Shown here piece after piece: positions 21,700 through 33,360 of a stretch of DNA of 64,000 nt; the first letter of the stretch is position 1, and every line of letters begins with the position of its first letter. Source of the DNA: Chromera velia. Its lineage: Eukaryota > Sar > Chromeraceae. The position numbers and the translations under genes are program-made. The stretch lies in contig JAHBMJ010001383.1 in the NCBI GenBank assembly GCA_018398765.1, positions 47,798 to 111,797 of the forward strand, written 5' to 3'. Under the pieces are notes generated by a model that was not told where the DNA came from, searched no databases, and saw nothing but the letters and a program-made list of their open reading frames with translations.

Positions 21700-24600
21700 C
21701 GTGTACGTGTATGGCCATGAAAAGGTCAGCAGTAAAAGTGAGTCAGTGAGCGAGTGAATAAGTGAGGGAATGAAGAAATACCGTTCAAATACCTGAATTA
21801 ATGAGTGAGAGAGTGATCCAGTAGCCTGAGGACCGAAGCATTGTATAGCTTGAGGGCTGGAGCATACTTGTCATTCTCTCTGCTTCTTCTGTTTCTGTCT
21901 GGGCTCATGTCCGTCTGCCCGCCTGTCAATTTCAGAGGCGGATCTGCTCGCTTTGCTGTGCATATCTCGGTGACCTTTCTAACTGCCTTCAGGCAACTCG
22001 GGGGGTCCCGTGATCAACAGCGACGGGGAAGTTGTGGGTTTGGCCACAGCCCGGATGCAGGACGCCGAGGGCATCGGTGCGTTCTTCAGGAGAGAACGAT
22101 GGGGGATTGGGTCTTTGTCATTCTGTTGCCATCCTTTGATTCTCTCTGTCTCTCTCTGTTTCTTCCCCTCGGTCATCTCTCTCGCCGCAACATCCAGACA
22201 GAAGATTTTTATAAGTTTCCAAAGCAGAGGATACCGACTCGATTTGGACTCTAGGGGGACAACGCAAAGGAAACAAACAGTCGAGGCCTCCGTTCCATCT
22301 CCTGCCTTCCCTTCATGTGTTTCCTTGGCAGTGAAGTCCTGACAGAAGTCTGGCTTTCCTCCTTTCTTCCTTCCTTTCTCCGTTTGCCCCCTCCTTGCAC
22401 ACATCCACGCATCACGCCTGCAGGCTTCCTTGTGCCGGTGAATCGAGCCAAGACTGTGATGCACCGGCTCGCGGCTGGGCAGCATGTTCCTCACCCATGG
22501 GTGGGCGTGGAGGTGGGTCGGCGGGTTGTCAGTTGAGTTAGGGATTTGTGAACTGTGAGAATATTGTGGTCAAACCCGGGAAGTGCGCTTCGGAGGGGTC
22601 TTTTCGCATTTAGGTTCTGGTGCAGGGCCAGTTGCAGAGGTTCTGGTGCAGGGCCAGTTGCAGAGGTTCTGGTGCAGGGCCAGTTGCAGAGGTTCTGGTG
22701 CAGGGCCGGTGTGCAGAGGTTCTGGTGCAGGGCCAGTTGCAGAGGTTCTGGTGCAGGGCCGGTGTGCAGAGGTTCTGGTGCAGGGCCGGTGTGCAGAGAT
22801 GCAACAAAGGGGGGGGGAATCCAAGATTGAGCCTTCGAAAAGAAGGAGAGACATGAAGGGACTAGAGGAAGCACAAGAGAGAATCTAGAAAGAAGCAAAT
22901 CTTTCGGATGAACTCCCAGAAATCAGCAGGCGACACATTGCCTCCTCTTATTGCTTCCGCGTCCTTTCGTTCACATTTGTCTCATGCTCATTGCTTTGAC
23001 TTCGTGCTGGCTCTTCCTGCAGCTCGAAAATCTGAATGTGCAGAGAGCGCGGGAGATCAACGAGGACCCAAATGTGCCTGTGAAAGTCCCGGAGGTCTGT
23101 ATGCCTGTGTGCCTGCCTACCTGTCTTTTCGTTCCTCTGTTTGTTTGTCTATCTTTTTTCTGCCGATCTTCTTTTTTATTGGTCTCTGCCTGTTGTTTCT
23201 ATTGGCTTGTTGAATTTAGTGAAACGATGATGATGACAATTGAGTTTGCTGTTTGCCGCAGGTCCAGGCCCCCATGGTGTTCAATGTGAAGCGGAACGGC
23301 CCTGCCGTGTCGAGCTTGCAAAAGTATGACGTTGGTAAGTAAATGAGTGAGAGGGTGAGTGAGAAAGTGAGTGTGTGAGTCAGTGAGCGACGCTGTGATC
23401 TTCTTTCTCCTGACTTCTCTTCATCTGTGCCCTTCTCCGTCTCTTCATTGAGCACACAACGCCGCTTTGCTCCTTTTCATGGCAGAGTTGACAGAGAAGA
23501 AAGGAAATGCGTGAAAGAAAGAACGAACGCATCGGATCGATGAATCGTATGATGACATGACGGTTTTCGGGATTGAGGAGAAGAGAGAGCTGAGGAATCA
23601 AGCAAGCAGCATCAAGACAATCGCAGAAGAAAGACACGGGCCGTACGACTTAAGATGATGAAGTGAGCTAGAAGGATGGAGATCGAAATGAGGTCAGCTT
23701 CGTGGGAGAAGATCATCATTTTGCTGTCAGTATCCTTCAATCGCTCGACATTGCTCTCATTTCCCTCTCTGGCTCGCTGTCTTGTCCAATGCTCTCTTTG
23801 CTCTTTTCCTCTTTTCTCTGTCTTTCTCCTCCGTCTGGTCTACTCTCCTCTCTGTGCAGTAACTGATGTAAATGGAATTCCGGTCAAGACAAAACATGAT
23901 GTGCAGGTAAGTCAGTCGAGTGTGTAAAAGAAATGGTGAAGGATCGGGGACAAAGGGAAAAGTGAGGACCGCTATTGATTTTCACTCTCTTTTCTTTGTT
24001 TTTGCTGTTTCTCTTTATCTTAATCATCTTTCTCTTCTTTAGCCTTTTCTCTCTTTGTTTTTCTTTTAGTGCTTTCGTTCCTTTTTTTCGTGCCCAGACT
24101 CATTCATCCGAGCAGAAGCGGACAGAATCTACGGGTCACGGTGGCGAAATGAAAGAAAGGAAGAGAGAGAGAGAGAGAGAGAGAGGGAGGGAGGGAGGGA
24201 GGAAGGGAGGGAGAGAGAGAACGCACGAAAGAAGGAAAGACAGTGAATGAGCGGGACGTTCCTTCTTCCCTCTGGTATGTTCACTTTTTGACGTGCGCTG
24301 TATCAGTCACTTTGGTTGCTTGTTTGTGCCTCCGTTCACGTCCATCCTCTCTGCTTGATCCGCAGAGAATCCTCACAGCGCTTGAAATAGGCGAGTCGGT
24401 GGATTTTACTTTTATCAGGTCGGTCCTTGTTCGCCGATTCGTGTCGTTTCAGGAAATTTGTTTTCAATGACGAAGGAGTTGAGAGACTCTGTGGGAGGCC
24501 TTTGAGGGACTTGAGAGATGCAGGGGGGGGCAAATGAACAAAGGGGAATGGGTCCTGTGCAAGTAGCCCCTTCATCTCTGCGTGTGGTCATTCCTTCGCG

Positions 24601-25168
24601 AGTACAAGACACAAAGAGGAACGCAGAACGGAGGCTTCTTGGGTGTATTTGGAGACAAGGGATCTTTGATTTATTAGTTCAGTCCACCTTTCCATCTCTT
24701 CCTTCCTTCGGCTTTTGCATTCCGACATCCCGAAGCATTCCGTTTTTCTTCTCTCTTTTGCTGTCTTTGATCGGCTTCTTGTATGTTTTCATTTTTTCTG
24801 TTGAGTTTTTCTTCTCTTCACTTTGATTCGTGTCTTGACTGTTTTCTCTTCCCTTTGTTTGTTTGTTTGTTTGTTTGTTGACTCTCACCTCAGAGGATCT
24901 GAAACCAGGCGGGTGACAGTCAAGACGGCGGACTTTGCGCAAAAGAAGAAGGGGGTGAGTAGAGGCTGCCCAAGCTGATGGCCACAGGCCCGCTTGATGA
25001 TTTACTGGTGGATTTCGAAATGCGCAAGGCAGTCTGTGAACCAACCCGTGGCAGGGGGATCGACTCGTCTTTTTTTTGTTTCGGTTGTCCAATTGCTTGG
25101 CTACTGGTGTGATTCTGTCTGTTCCTGGAAATAATTTCAAAAAGACAGACGATCGCTTTCCCTCTGTA

Positions 25169-25210
<42 letters not shown>

Positions 25211-25745
25211 CATTGATCCAGCCCGTCACTGTTATGGAGCCCCTCAGTACTTTCGCTCTTGGAATACTGTGCTTTTCTGTGGATGAGTTGAATTGCAGAT
25301 TCCTGTCTCCCCCCTTGCGGATTTTCGTCTGCAGCGTTCAAAGGACAGAGAGGAGGGGCAGGAAGGTGACAGGGAGGAAGAGGAGGGCGGGGAGGAAGAA
25401 GGAGACGAAGGAGAAGACGAAGACTGCGGCGGAGAGGAGGAGGAAACGCTGCCCGTGGAGGAGGACACTCGTTCACTGAGCGGCTGGTCGAGAAGGGGCA
25501 TGCTTGGGGTTGGGGTCCTTGAAGAAAAAGAGGGGGGGGGACCGGATCATAATCGTGTGCCACCATGGTGGAAGTCAGGCCGACAAGGAAGGCGTGGGCC
25601 TAGGGCGGGAAAACTGGGAAGCCAGTTGTTGCAGAGGAATGAGCAGGGTCTGCGGACAGAAACGGAAGAGAAAACGGGAATGGGGATGAAAATTTGGAGA
25701 AGGTGGGAGGATTTGATATCGCTTTTGTGGGAATCACCAAGCTGA
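19191..25745 (+). CDS. Deg/HtrA-type serine endopeptidase with PDZ region and acidic tail
   Basis: Fourteen exons fit by phase: 19191-19511, 19899-19978, 20240-20327, 20600-20665, 20841-21115, 21504-21580, 21993-22076, 22424-22512, 23023-23094, 23262-23334, 23860-23906, 24366-24418, 24894-24954, 25335-25745, giving 598 residues and TGA. A Leu-rich signal peptide is followed by a Pro/Ser-rich segment, so import into the secretory system or a secondary plastid is likely. The trypsin-like triad is intact: His157 in LTNSHVV, Asp187 in SDLAVVRL, Ser305 in GNSGGP. TGFFFDP and [16 protein letters not shown] are also typical of Deg. A PDZ-like region follows (about 350-460, including GPAV and [13 protein letters not shown]). 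Between Asp187 and the protease core end there is a Lys/Ser-rich insertion of about 40 residues. The last exon encodes a very acidic Glu/Asp/Gly tail and then a basic, Trp-containing end, which is unusual for Deg proteases. Expected job: quality-control proteolysis or chaperoning. Confidence 0.93.
21621..21712 (+). repeat. Intronic (CT)n-(TG)n compound microsatellite
   Basis: A run of TCTCTC passes into TGTGTG and then TGTACG variants within the intron between exons 6 and 7 of the Deg gene. The same CT-then-TG arrangement recurs in several other introns here (6601, 43838). Confidence 0.8.
22613..22797 (+). repeat. Seven-copy 26/27-bp minisatellite inside a Deg intron
   Basis: Seven units in the order A-A-A-B-A-B-B, each starting GGTTCTGGTGCAGGGCC. 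Form A is 26 bp and ends AGTTGCAGA; form B is 27 bp and ends GGTGTGCAGA. Unit starts are 22613, 22639, 22665, 22691, 22718, 22744 and 22771. It lies in the intron after exon 8 (22513-23022). Every unit holds two GCAG acceptor-like sites. Open frames over this repeat are artefacts. Confidence 0.95.
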
Positions 25746-26272
25746 CGAAGAACATTTCGATGAAAATAAACTTGAAAGACTTTGAAAATTAAGAATCACG
25801 ACGTTTGTTCATAATACATAGAATATCATAGCTAGCTAAAGACTATAAAAGTTTTTAGACTATTGTTTTCAAAAAAAATTCGGAATGATGTATTATCATT
25901 ATCATCATTTACCATCGTTATCGGCCCATAAATGAGTGTCTAACGTTCGACTGGTTCGATACGCAGCTGGACACACTGCTACGGCGGTCCTCTCTCATAA
26001 AGGAAGATAACACAGGCAAGAACGGCTTTCCCATGACGGCCACTCACTGAATTCCCGCGGCAAGGCAGAGCGGTCTTACAATCTCACACAGAACGCATGG
26101 CCTTGTCCTCTTTCTGCCGAAATCTAGCTTAATCAGAAGAAAGAAGAGCTAGAGAACGTTCATTCTGATAGGTTAGCTTAGGTTGCCCCTTTTCACATCC
26201 TTTCACCTTCATATCTCGCCCCAAAGCTCCTTCTAGCCTGCGTGTTTTGAGGCAGACGGTGATAGAATGATG
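25746..26272. other. Spacer downstream of the Deg gene
   Basis: AT-rich DNA with an AATAAA at 25765-25770, twenty bases after the Deg stop codon, which may act in 3' end formation. The rest shows ATTATCATTATCATCATT-type runs and no gene. The left long terminal repeat of the first copia element begins at 26273. Confidence 0.5.
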
Positions 26273-26542
26273 TGTTAGGTGCCTAGACGCCCTTCCGGCT
26301 CATCTATGCTTAAGATCACAGCATAAAGGAGCCAAGCGCTCCAGTCGAGTCTCTTGCCTATTAGATTTGTCTGGATTGATCAGTTTCTCTATACATGATT
26401 TTGAATGCTCTCAATTACTCGATTAATTGCGAAACATGCAAGCAACACTTTGCAATACTGAACCGATCATGCGATGCGCCCCGCGGCGCGCCACTCACTT
26501 ATATCATGATATGCCGGGGCCGGTGCGACGCGGCCTCCAACA
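26273..26542 (-). repeat. 3' LTR of copia element 1
   Basis: 270-bp terminal repeat, TG...CA ended, next to TGATG on its outer side. It is the downstream copy relative to the minus-strand coding direction and should supply the polyadenylation site of the element. Confidence 0.95.
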
Positions 26543-28011
26543 ATCACCCCCTGACCGAAGCAATGAGGGAACCATTCATGAAGCATGTACAAATGCAATC
26601 CTTTCTTTCTTCATAGAAAAGTTGAGAGACTTCAATCGAACACCCTCCTTCTCAACCACCTTCTTCTCTTTAGGCACCCATTCAGTTCCTTTGTCCTTCT
26701 GAAGCTTGAGCTTTGTTTGTTTGTCTGTCTGCACGCATCTTATCGGTTGACACCCAAAAGACTTTTGCATGCAGTGTACGTAGCTCCTGTCTGACATACT
26801 TCAAAAGACCGTCCAGACGAGGTTCTGCCTGAGCATAACCTGTCTCGAGCTGCTCTATGAGCGGACCAAAGTCCGTCACGAACTCAACTGGCACTTTCTT
26901 TCTCCAAAGCCTCTCTGCCAATTTCTTCTACGCAAAGGCTTTCTTCACCACATCTAAAAGAGCACACAATTCAGACGAAGTACTTGAAATCAATCTTTTC
27001 GTCAACTTCTTGCTCTTCCATGCAAAGAGGTTTGACTCTCTCACATCAGGAACCTTTTCTTCTTCATTCACAATGAATGCTTCCATTCTAACCCTTCCTT
27101 CATATTTATGAAGTGTATACGATCCATCATAGAAAATGCATAACTTCGGGTTCTCGTAAGCAGTGAAACGCAAAGGCGCCTCAATGCTTTTCACATGCAT
27201 CAACAAGCGAACTGTTCCCTCCACTTTCTCTGCAGAAAGCTTGAGAGACCAGCGAGACAGTTCGCCGAACAAGAAAGAGATTGACGGAATTGTGCAAGCA
27301 ACCCACCCAACAACCCCCATACATTTCTGCATGAGAGGTACATAGTCTTTTCGAATCTCTTCTTCTTCTGGCGGGTCGATCAGACTTCCGTTTAACCTTC
27401 CTCCTTTCAGCTTACTCTCATCAATATTGATCGTATCAAGATAACCTTTCACATCCTTCCTTTATTCTGCTCAGCGCCATACCAATGTAAGTCATCTTTC
27501 CTCTTTCTTCAAGCAACTCAGGCTCGTCCATTTTCAATCGGGATTGCAGAGGGGAGAAGAGAGACATAGGGTCAGAAGAGAAAATAAGAAGATCATCAAC
27601 ATGCATGATCATCACCCCTTCAATTTCCCCTCCCTTTCCTTCCTTCACAAAAATGCTCTCAATCACTTCCTCCCACCCCTCTTCCTTTGCTATTCGTTTA
27701 AAATGCCTCGTATAGAGGCGAGGGGCATCTGCAAGACCATACATTGCACACGAAAGAGAAAGCACCTCACCTGCCTTAAGGCCATCAGGCGCACCTTCAG
27801 GCATCTCTGCAGGAAGCTGCACAAAAACTTCATCATTCATTTCTGCTGTAAGAAATGCAGTCCTCACATCTGACTTCGTGCGGTTCCATTGATGAGTAGA
27901 AGCAAAAGACAAAATAAGAAGCAAAGACCACCAGTTGGCAGTTCCACTGTATGTATCCAAGTCTTTTCTATCATCTTGGAATCCTTTTGCAACCAACTTA
28001 GCTTTTGCCAC
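26543..28011 (-). pseudogene. Copia element 1 reverse transcriptase and RNase H, broken
   Basis: Reading from 28011, KLVAKGFQ and DVRTAFL mark the start of the reverse transcriptase. The active-site box is MHVDDLLIF (YVDD in most relatives), and AMYGLADAPRLY is the usual LYGL segment. The frame changes near 27440-27452. RNase H then follows, with IFYDGSY and SSTSSELCALLD. A TAG at 26928-26930 interrupts it, after which the same frame continues (KKLAERLW) to a WVSTDKMRADR end resembling the usual WVPT-ADALTK tail. These breaks suggest the copy is not autonomous unless termination is bypassed. Confidence 0.85.
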
Positions 28012-28032
28012 CCTCTTTCTTTCCTTTAGCTT

Positions 28033-29979
28033 CTACGTCAAGACCCATCGTGTCTTGATTGCCTTTTTTTTTCTCGGCATTTGCCTGCCTCTCCTGAACA
28101 CCTGCTCATCAACAAAGCTCTGAAGTTCCTTCAACATGGCGGACGAATGACTGCCTTCTTTCACTTCTTCCTTGCTGGCATCTATATGCCCTTTTCTTGG
28201 ATTCACATGATTCCTTATCCTTTCGATCACCTCTGGATCGACCTCGACAATTCGAGGCAACGGCCATCTCCTTTTCTCCTTTTCTTTAATCAGTTGCTGA
28301 AGTTTGCTCTGAAGCTCAGCAATTCTTTCATTTGTCTTTTCCACCTCATCCTCTCCACCTACCTCCTGTGCTCCCTGCACCCCGTCTACCTCCTGTGCCG
28401 CCTGCACTCTGTCTGCCTCCTGTTCTTCCGAACCAAAATCTCTTCCAATCCAGACCCCATCCTCAGGGACAGGGATCTCTTCCTCCTCTACTTCTGCTGG
28501 CTTACCGGCAGAGACCATCGATTCTCGTGCTTCTTTCTCCTCTCCTTCTCCCCCCCGACGCTGGACTGATAAACCCGGATTGGTGGTCCGAGGCTGCAGA
28601 CCTGTGTCGTTTAAACCGGAGAGAGACGAAGAGAGCCCTGCTGACTGGGCACCACCCCTGCCAACATGCTGTTGCCCAAGCTGCTGAACTGCCGCTCGAG
28701 GGACGTCTGCATAAAAAATCATGGAATCGAAAGAGGAAGAGAAATGTGCGGGCCCATCGCCCACCACTGACCTCTCTCCATCATCCATTGAAAAATCAGA
28801 CCAGGTGTCTGCCCCCTCATTTCCCTCTTCTGCTTCCCACCCCCCAATCTGTGCACTCTAGCAGAAGCCACGCATAGACATAAGAGAGACTTGAGAGGGA
28901 TGCACCCTGAGAGGGCGCCATCCATTTCCTTTCTTCACGACAATACACACAACAGACTCATTCTCCACATGGCATTGCGCAAAGAATCCTTCGACCCCGT
29001 GCACTGGAAGAGAGTCCTCAGCCTTTGGCTGAGCCTTGAATGACACCACCCGATCTCCCACAGAAAGAGGAGAAATCTTCAAGACTTCCTTTCCCCCTGA
29101 CTCGTCTTTCTCTGGAGATCTTCCTGTCTTTGCATGGACACATTCATTTATTAAATTCTAACAAACCCCCCGCCAAAACCACTTACTGCAATACCTGGGG
29201 AGTCCCAACTCTCGCAACAGCTTCCAGATCGCTCGCTTCACCGTTCGGTTCGCTCGCTCTACTGGGCCCTGTATCTGAGGGGTGTAATCTGCCCCCCTCT
29301 GGTGATGCATCCCATTCTGCTCACAAAATTCATAATACTTTTTGCTAAACTCACCTCCATTGTCTGTGTATACTATCTTTGGCCTACCTATTCCTTTCTC
29401 TTCATTCTTTCTGACTACCTGAATCAAATGTCTGACTGCTCTGTCTTTCTTCCCAATCACCAACCCATCCATCTTTCCGTTCGCTGGATCTACAATCAGA
29501 CTTGCAGGGACAACACCAGGAAGAAAAGAAAGGTCGTGAAAGAGACGAGCACCTTCTGTCTTTGCAAACTCTCCTTTCCTTGAACGAGAACGAATTCTTC
29601 TCATACACCTGTTCACTTCTCGACACACACAACAAAGACCAGCCATCTGTCTGCATGCCTTCCACGTTGTTCGTTTTGCCAGGCCTCTCTCTCTTAAAGT
29701 CAAAAAGAGACGATTTCCTGTCGCATGGGCAAACCTGCAGTGCCACCCATAGAGCTCAGAGAGAGACATCGGTCCAGCGGAATCAGAGGAAGGAACAGAA
29801 AAATTTACTCCCCCCCCATCTTTCTTGCTCTGCCTATCTCCGCCTGACTCTTCCATACCTTTCGGCCTGGCTGATTCTATCTTGCCTTGCGGCCTTTCTT
29901 TTTCGATGTCTTTCTCGCCTTTCGGCCTATCTTCTTTTCCATTCCCTTTCTCACTGTCTGTCTCTACATTCACTTTCAC
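28033..29979 (-). pseudogene. Copia element 1 integrase and linker region, broken
   Basis: The integrase zinc module is visible as WHCRFAH with a later CCVCREVNRC, followed by core segments containing VYTDNGGEF and GPVERANRTVKR. The frame meets TAG at 29158-29160 and continues unchanged to a SVGDRVVSF segment. It meets TAG again at 28858-28860 and continues through a long acidic and Pro/Ser-rich linker up to KTRWVLT just before reverse transcriptase. A third TAG at 28033-28035 stands exactly where copia proteins usually have a Trp or similar residue before the KARLVAKG motif. Confidence 0.85.
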
Positions 29980-30463
29980 GAATTAAATCATACGCAAAAC
30001 GAACATGAGACCTATTTGTGCACAAAACATCATCATAGAGCACACGCACAACATGCACACCATCCTTTTCATAGAGCTGTGCTTTGATTTTGTTTCCATT
30101 TCTCTGCGGCAATTCAACCCAAAAAGGAGGGGAAACTTTCTGAACTCGCTCACCCTTCAAAGAGACGAGAGTTTGTGGAACCTTTCTGGAGTATGCACCT
30201 TGGAGGTACACAGGAGCCCTCTCCCCATTAACTGTCTCCACATCCACTTCAACCCCCGCTTCTTCTTCTAGCGAAAACTCACTTCCCGCTGCCTGCTCAT
30301 AGTTGAAAACACGCCATCTCTTCCATTTGACATTCTTTTTGACATCACACCCAAGAAGGGTGCGACTACATCCGGTGTCTGCAATCACATCATTCCCCTT
30401 TTCTCCCTCGGACTCATCTTCTTCATCGGGACGTGCAAGGACGGAAAAACGATTTGCCCCCAC
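29951..30463 (-). pseudogene. Copia element 1 aspartic protease segment
   Basis: The retroviral-type aspartic protease motif is VIADTGCSRTLLG, with the catalytic Asp codon at 30377-30379. The frame ends in TGA at 29951-29953, while the integrase frame starts in another phase at 29979, so a frame change lies between them. Confidence 0.85.
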
Positions 30464-31860
30464 ACGATCCCATCCCTGCTGACGAGATAGTCATGCAGTG
30501 CCGCTCCCCTCCTGATTCTCCGAGGAGGAGGCGGCCTTCTCATACTTCTTCCCTCCATTCTTCTCATAGATGGGAGCAGAGGCGAAGTGCCCCTTCTCCC
30601 CACATGCCTTGCACGTGACCTTCTTTCCCCAGCATTCCCCCAGGTGCTTTCGCCCACACGTCTGGCAAACAGTACGGGTGTCAGGGCGCTGATCGCGGGA
30701 CTTCTGCTCTGACTGCTTGTTCCCGCCTTTCTGTCTCTTTCCTTTCTAAAACCCCCTGGCTGCCTTGTCCTTCTTTTCCTCCGCCTTCTTCCCCTTGTAC
30801 TCCGCCTCTTCCAGAGAGGCCAACCAGTCGAAATGAGGCTTCAAATCAGACCAGCTGATGTAGTTGAGATCGAGGGGAATCTTCGTACCGCTGGAGCGGG
30901 CGAGGGAGATGAGTCTCTCCTTCTGTTCTTTGGTCAGAGCATGAAGGATCATGGACATGATGGCACCATCGTCGAGATCTCTGCTGACCGCATGGGCTGC
31001 GTTCTGCAGGTCTGTCAGACGTTTCTTCAGGATGCGGAACCTGAAGACCATCTTTGGCTTGAGGACGTTACCGTCCTTATCCTTCTTCATGATGTCATAG
31101 GGGAACGCACTGATCTTATCATCGATCGTCATCTGCCTGGCAAGGAGGTTGCTCAGGAACTCCTCCTTCAGGGCACGGAAAATCTTTCTGGGAGAGCGGC
31201 GGGCAAGTGCGTGTCTTGAAAAAAAGTTCGGACGGCCTGCTTGAATGCCTTGGATGTTCCTGCTGCCTTCAGAAGGGTGAGACGATACCTGCGGGCCCAC
31301 TGCTCCCTGGAGGGGAAGCGGGCAGGGTTTAACTCCTCCTCAGCAAAATCAGTCCACTCAGCCTCAAACACTTCATACCCGTCTTCCTCAGAAAACAAGA
31401 GGCAGAGGGAAATGTCCACCTTCACCTTCTTGTACGTGTTGCTCGAACACGCCTCCGTCTCCTCATCTTCATCATCACTACTCTCTCCCTTCTCTCCATC
31501 TCCGTTCTCTATATCGGAATCGCCACCGGCAAGGTAGCCGTACGCAGTACTAGCCTCAGACTCGGAATCGGACGACCCTTCTCCTTCTGTATCTTGGAAC
31601 TGATCTTCAGCACGGGGAGAAGCTTTGTCTTCTACTGCTGCTGCTGCTGCTGTAGGAGTCTAGGTTTCTTCCTTTTTCTTCTTTCCCGACTTCTTCAGAA
31701 AACCTTCTAACGCAAACTCTGCGGCTTTTTCACTGGCCTTCGCAATCAGAACTTTCAAATCATCTTCAGTTACGAGAAGCTTCTTTCCTTTTCCTCCACT
31801 TCTTGTCTTCACACCAGACGACATCTTTTTCTCTTTTTGTTTCCTTTTAGGCTGTCGCAC
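30464..31860 (-). pseudogene. Copia element 1 gag region, broken
   Basis: The frame begins near 31860 with a Lys-rich N terminus. TAG at 31660-31662 interrupts it, then the same frame continues with an Ala run (GCA repeat at 31637-31654) and an acidic stretch. A frame change in a T run near 31216-31225 joins it to a typical helical gag core. TAG at 30746-30748 follows, then a Cys-rich segment with CQTCGRKH and CKACGEKGH, a degenerate zinc-knuckle region. Confidence 0.75.
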
Positions 31861-31878
31861 CAGTTTGACGCACTGATT

Positions 31879-32148
31879 TGTTAGGTGCCTAGACGCCCTT
31901 CTGGCTCATCTATGCTTATGATCACAGCATAAAGGAGCCAAGCGCTCCAGTCGAGTCTCTTGCCTATTAGATTTGTCTGGATCGATCAGTTTCTCTATAC
32001 ATGATTTTGAATGCTCTCAATTACTCGATTAATTACGAAACATGCAAGCAACACTTTGCAATACTGAACTGATCATGCGATGCGCCCCGCGGCGCGCCAC
32101 TCACTTATATCATGACATGCCCGGGCCGGTGCGACGCGGCCTCCAACA
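31879..32148 (-). repeat. 5' LTR of copia element 1
   Basis: 270-bp copy matching 26273-26542 with 7 differences, mostly transitions. Followed on its outer side by the target duplication TGATG at 32149-32153. It should hold the element promoter. Confidence 0.95.
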
Positions 32149-32644
32149 TGATGGAGACGGCTGAAGAGACGGATAAAAACGGTAGCCTGGCTTGGCTTTG
32201 TCCCCATTCCGCGAACCACTTCCTAAAAAGGGAAAAAACCTCATCCGTCTGACCCCGTTGCCAGTGTTTCGTACTCAGTATGCGTGCGCGCCAACTGCTT
32301 GTACTGTCTAACTGCAGGTCGGTGAGGAACCCTTAAGAACTGGTGTCTGTTCCCTGGGTAGGTTTGCGGAACTGCCAAAAACTGCTTCCTTTCTCCTTCT
32401 CCATCTTTCTCCATCTTCCTCCTCAAATGCAAGCGCTCTCTTCCTTCTGGCTAAAAGGTTTTAGAACGGCATCATGTAGAAGTGAGACTTGCTTCCCCAT
32501 CGAACGATAGATACCAATTGTCGAGCTAAACTGGTTGTTCCACGAGCAAGGAGGCAAACTGTCTCTCGTAGTTGCTCTCAGGCCGTCTCCTCAGGGATCA
32601 ACGGGAGTCAATACAAAGCTAGCAATGACATGGGATGATGTATA

Positions 32645-33064
32645 TATACCAAGACCAACTCAATTTGGCAAACCCATACAGCCAATTACGATTGTGATTG
32701 CAAGTATAAAAAATATTTTTATTGTGCAAACAGTTTTTTGAGACTTATAACATGTTTTTGATAATATTCGTGAAGTCTGTGCAAATTTTCAAGTTTATAC
32801 GTGCGACCAATTATGTTTGCAAAAAATATGAAAATTCAAAGTCGGGACTCAATTTTTTTGGTTTCCGGGGCCGCCCGACTTTAAATTTTTATATTTTTGG
32901 CAAACATAATCGGTCGTGCGTACAAACTTGAAAATTTGCACACACTTCACAAATATTATCAAAAACATGTTGCAAGTCTCAAAAGACTGTTTGCGCGATA
33001 AATTTTTTTTTCACATTTTGCAATCGCAATCGTAATCGTGCCAAATTGAGTTGGTCTTGGTATA
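32645..33064. mobile_element. Foldback (MITE-like) element with long inverted arms
   Basis: The sequence starting TATACCAAGACCAACTCAA at 32645 returns as its reverse complement ending at 33064. The two arms, about 200 bp each, match through most of their length with scattered changes, and the centre near 32855-32875 holds a short GTCGGG/CCCGAC hairpin. No transposase frame is present. The flanks are TA-rich, so a TA or TATA target duplication is possible but not provable. It is probably a non-autonomous DNA transposon; a processed hairpin RNA source is an alternative. Confidence 0.8.
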
Positions 33065-33133
33065 GATATAAATCTAGGTTTAAATCGTTATTAAAAGACC
33101 CTATCAAGTGATTTGAGTGACCACTGTTATAAG

Positions 33134-33360
33134 CGTTACATTGTGAGGTTGTAGGCATTGTCAGAGCTGTACGTAGTGCGCGCATGTCAAGCGTATGGCG
33201 CATATGTATATGTATGCATGCATTGTATTAATTGGTTCGCATGCAAGTCAATTCAGAAGTACAGTCTTGCCTGTGTGTAAGACTAAAGAGAAGTACGAAC
33301 AATGCATGTCCGACTCTCAGATCTTATAGCTTCGTACGTTAGCAGTGCCATAACTTTACG
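33134..33360 (+). repeat. 5' LTR of the non-autonomous element
   Basis: 227-bp repeat directly preceded by ATAAG and directly followed by a TGG-starting primer-binding site. About 6.6 percent different from its partner, so this element looks older than the two copia copies. Confidence 0.88.

Larger units (their letters stand above)
26273..32148 (-). mobile_element. Complete Ty1/copia-type LTR retrotransposon, coding strand minus
   Basis: Two 270-bp direct repeats (26273-26542 and 31879-32148) enclose 5.3 kb with gag, protease, integrase, reverse transcriptase and RNase H in copia order on the minus strand. The target duplication is TGATG at 26268-26272 and 32149-32153. The LTRs begin TGTTAGG and end CCAACA, the canonical TG...CA form. 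I count 7 differences in 270 bp, so insertion is fairly recent but not new. A polypurine stretch (AGGGGGTGAT on the minus strand) abuts the 3' LTR at 26543-26552. A candidate primer site beginning TGGTGCGACAG lies about 16 bases inside the 5' LTR. The coding region is broken by several TAG codons and at least three frame changes. Confidence 0.97.

Noticed and set aside
22555-22898. Repeated peptide frames over the Deg intron
   Set aside because: They come from the 26/27-bp minisatellite; the flanking exons join without this segment.
24679-25566. 295-codon minus-strand frame
   Set aside because: It is antisense to the last exons of the Deg gene; its Pro/Ser-rich content mirrors the acidic tail and the intron repeats.
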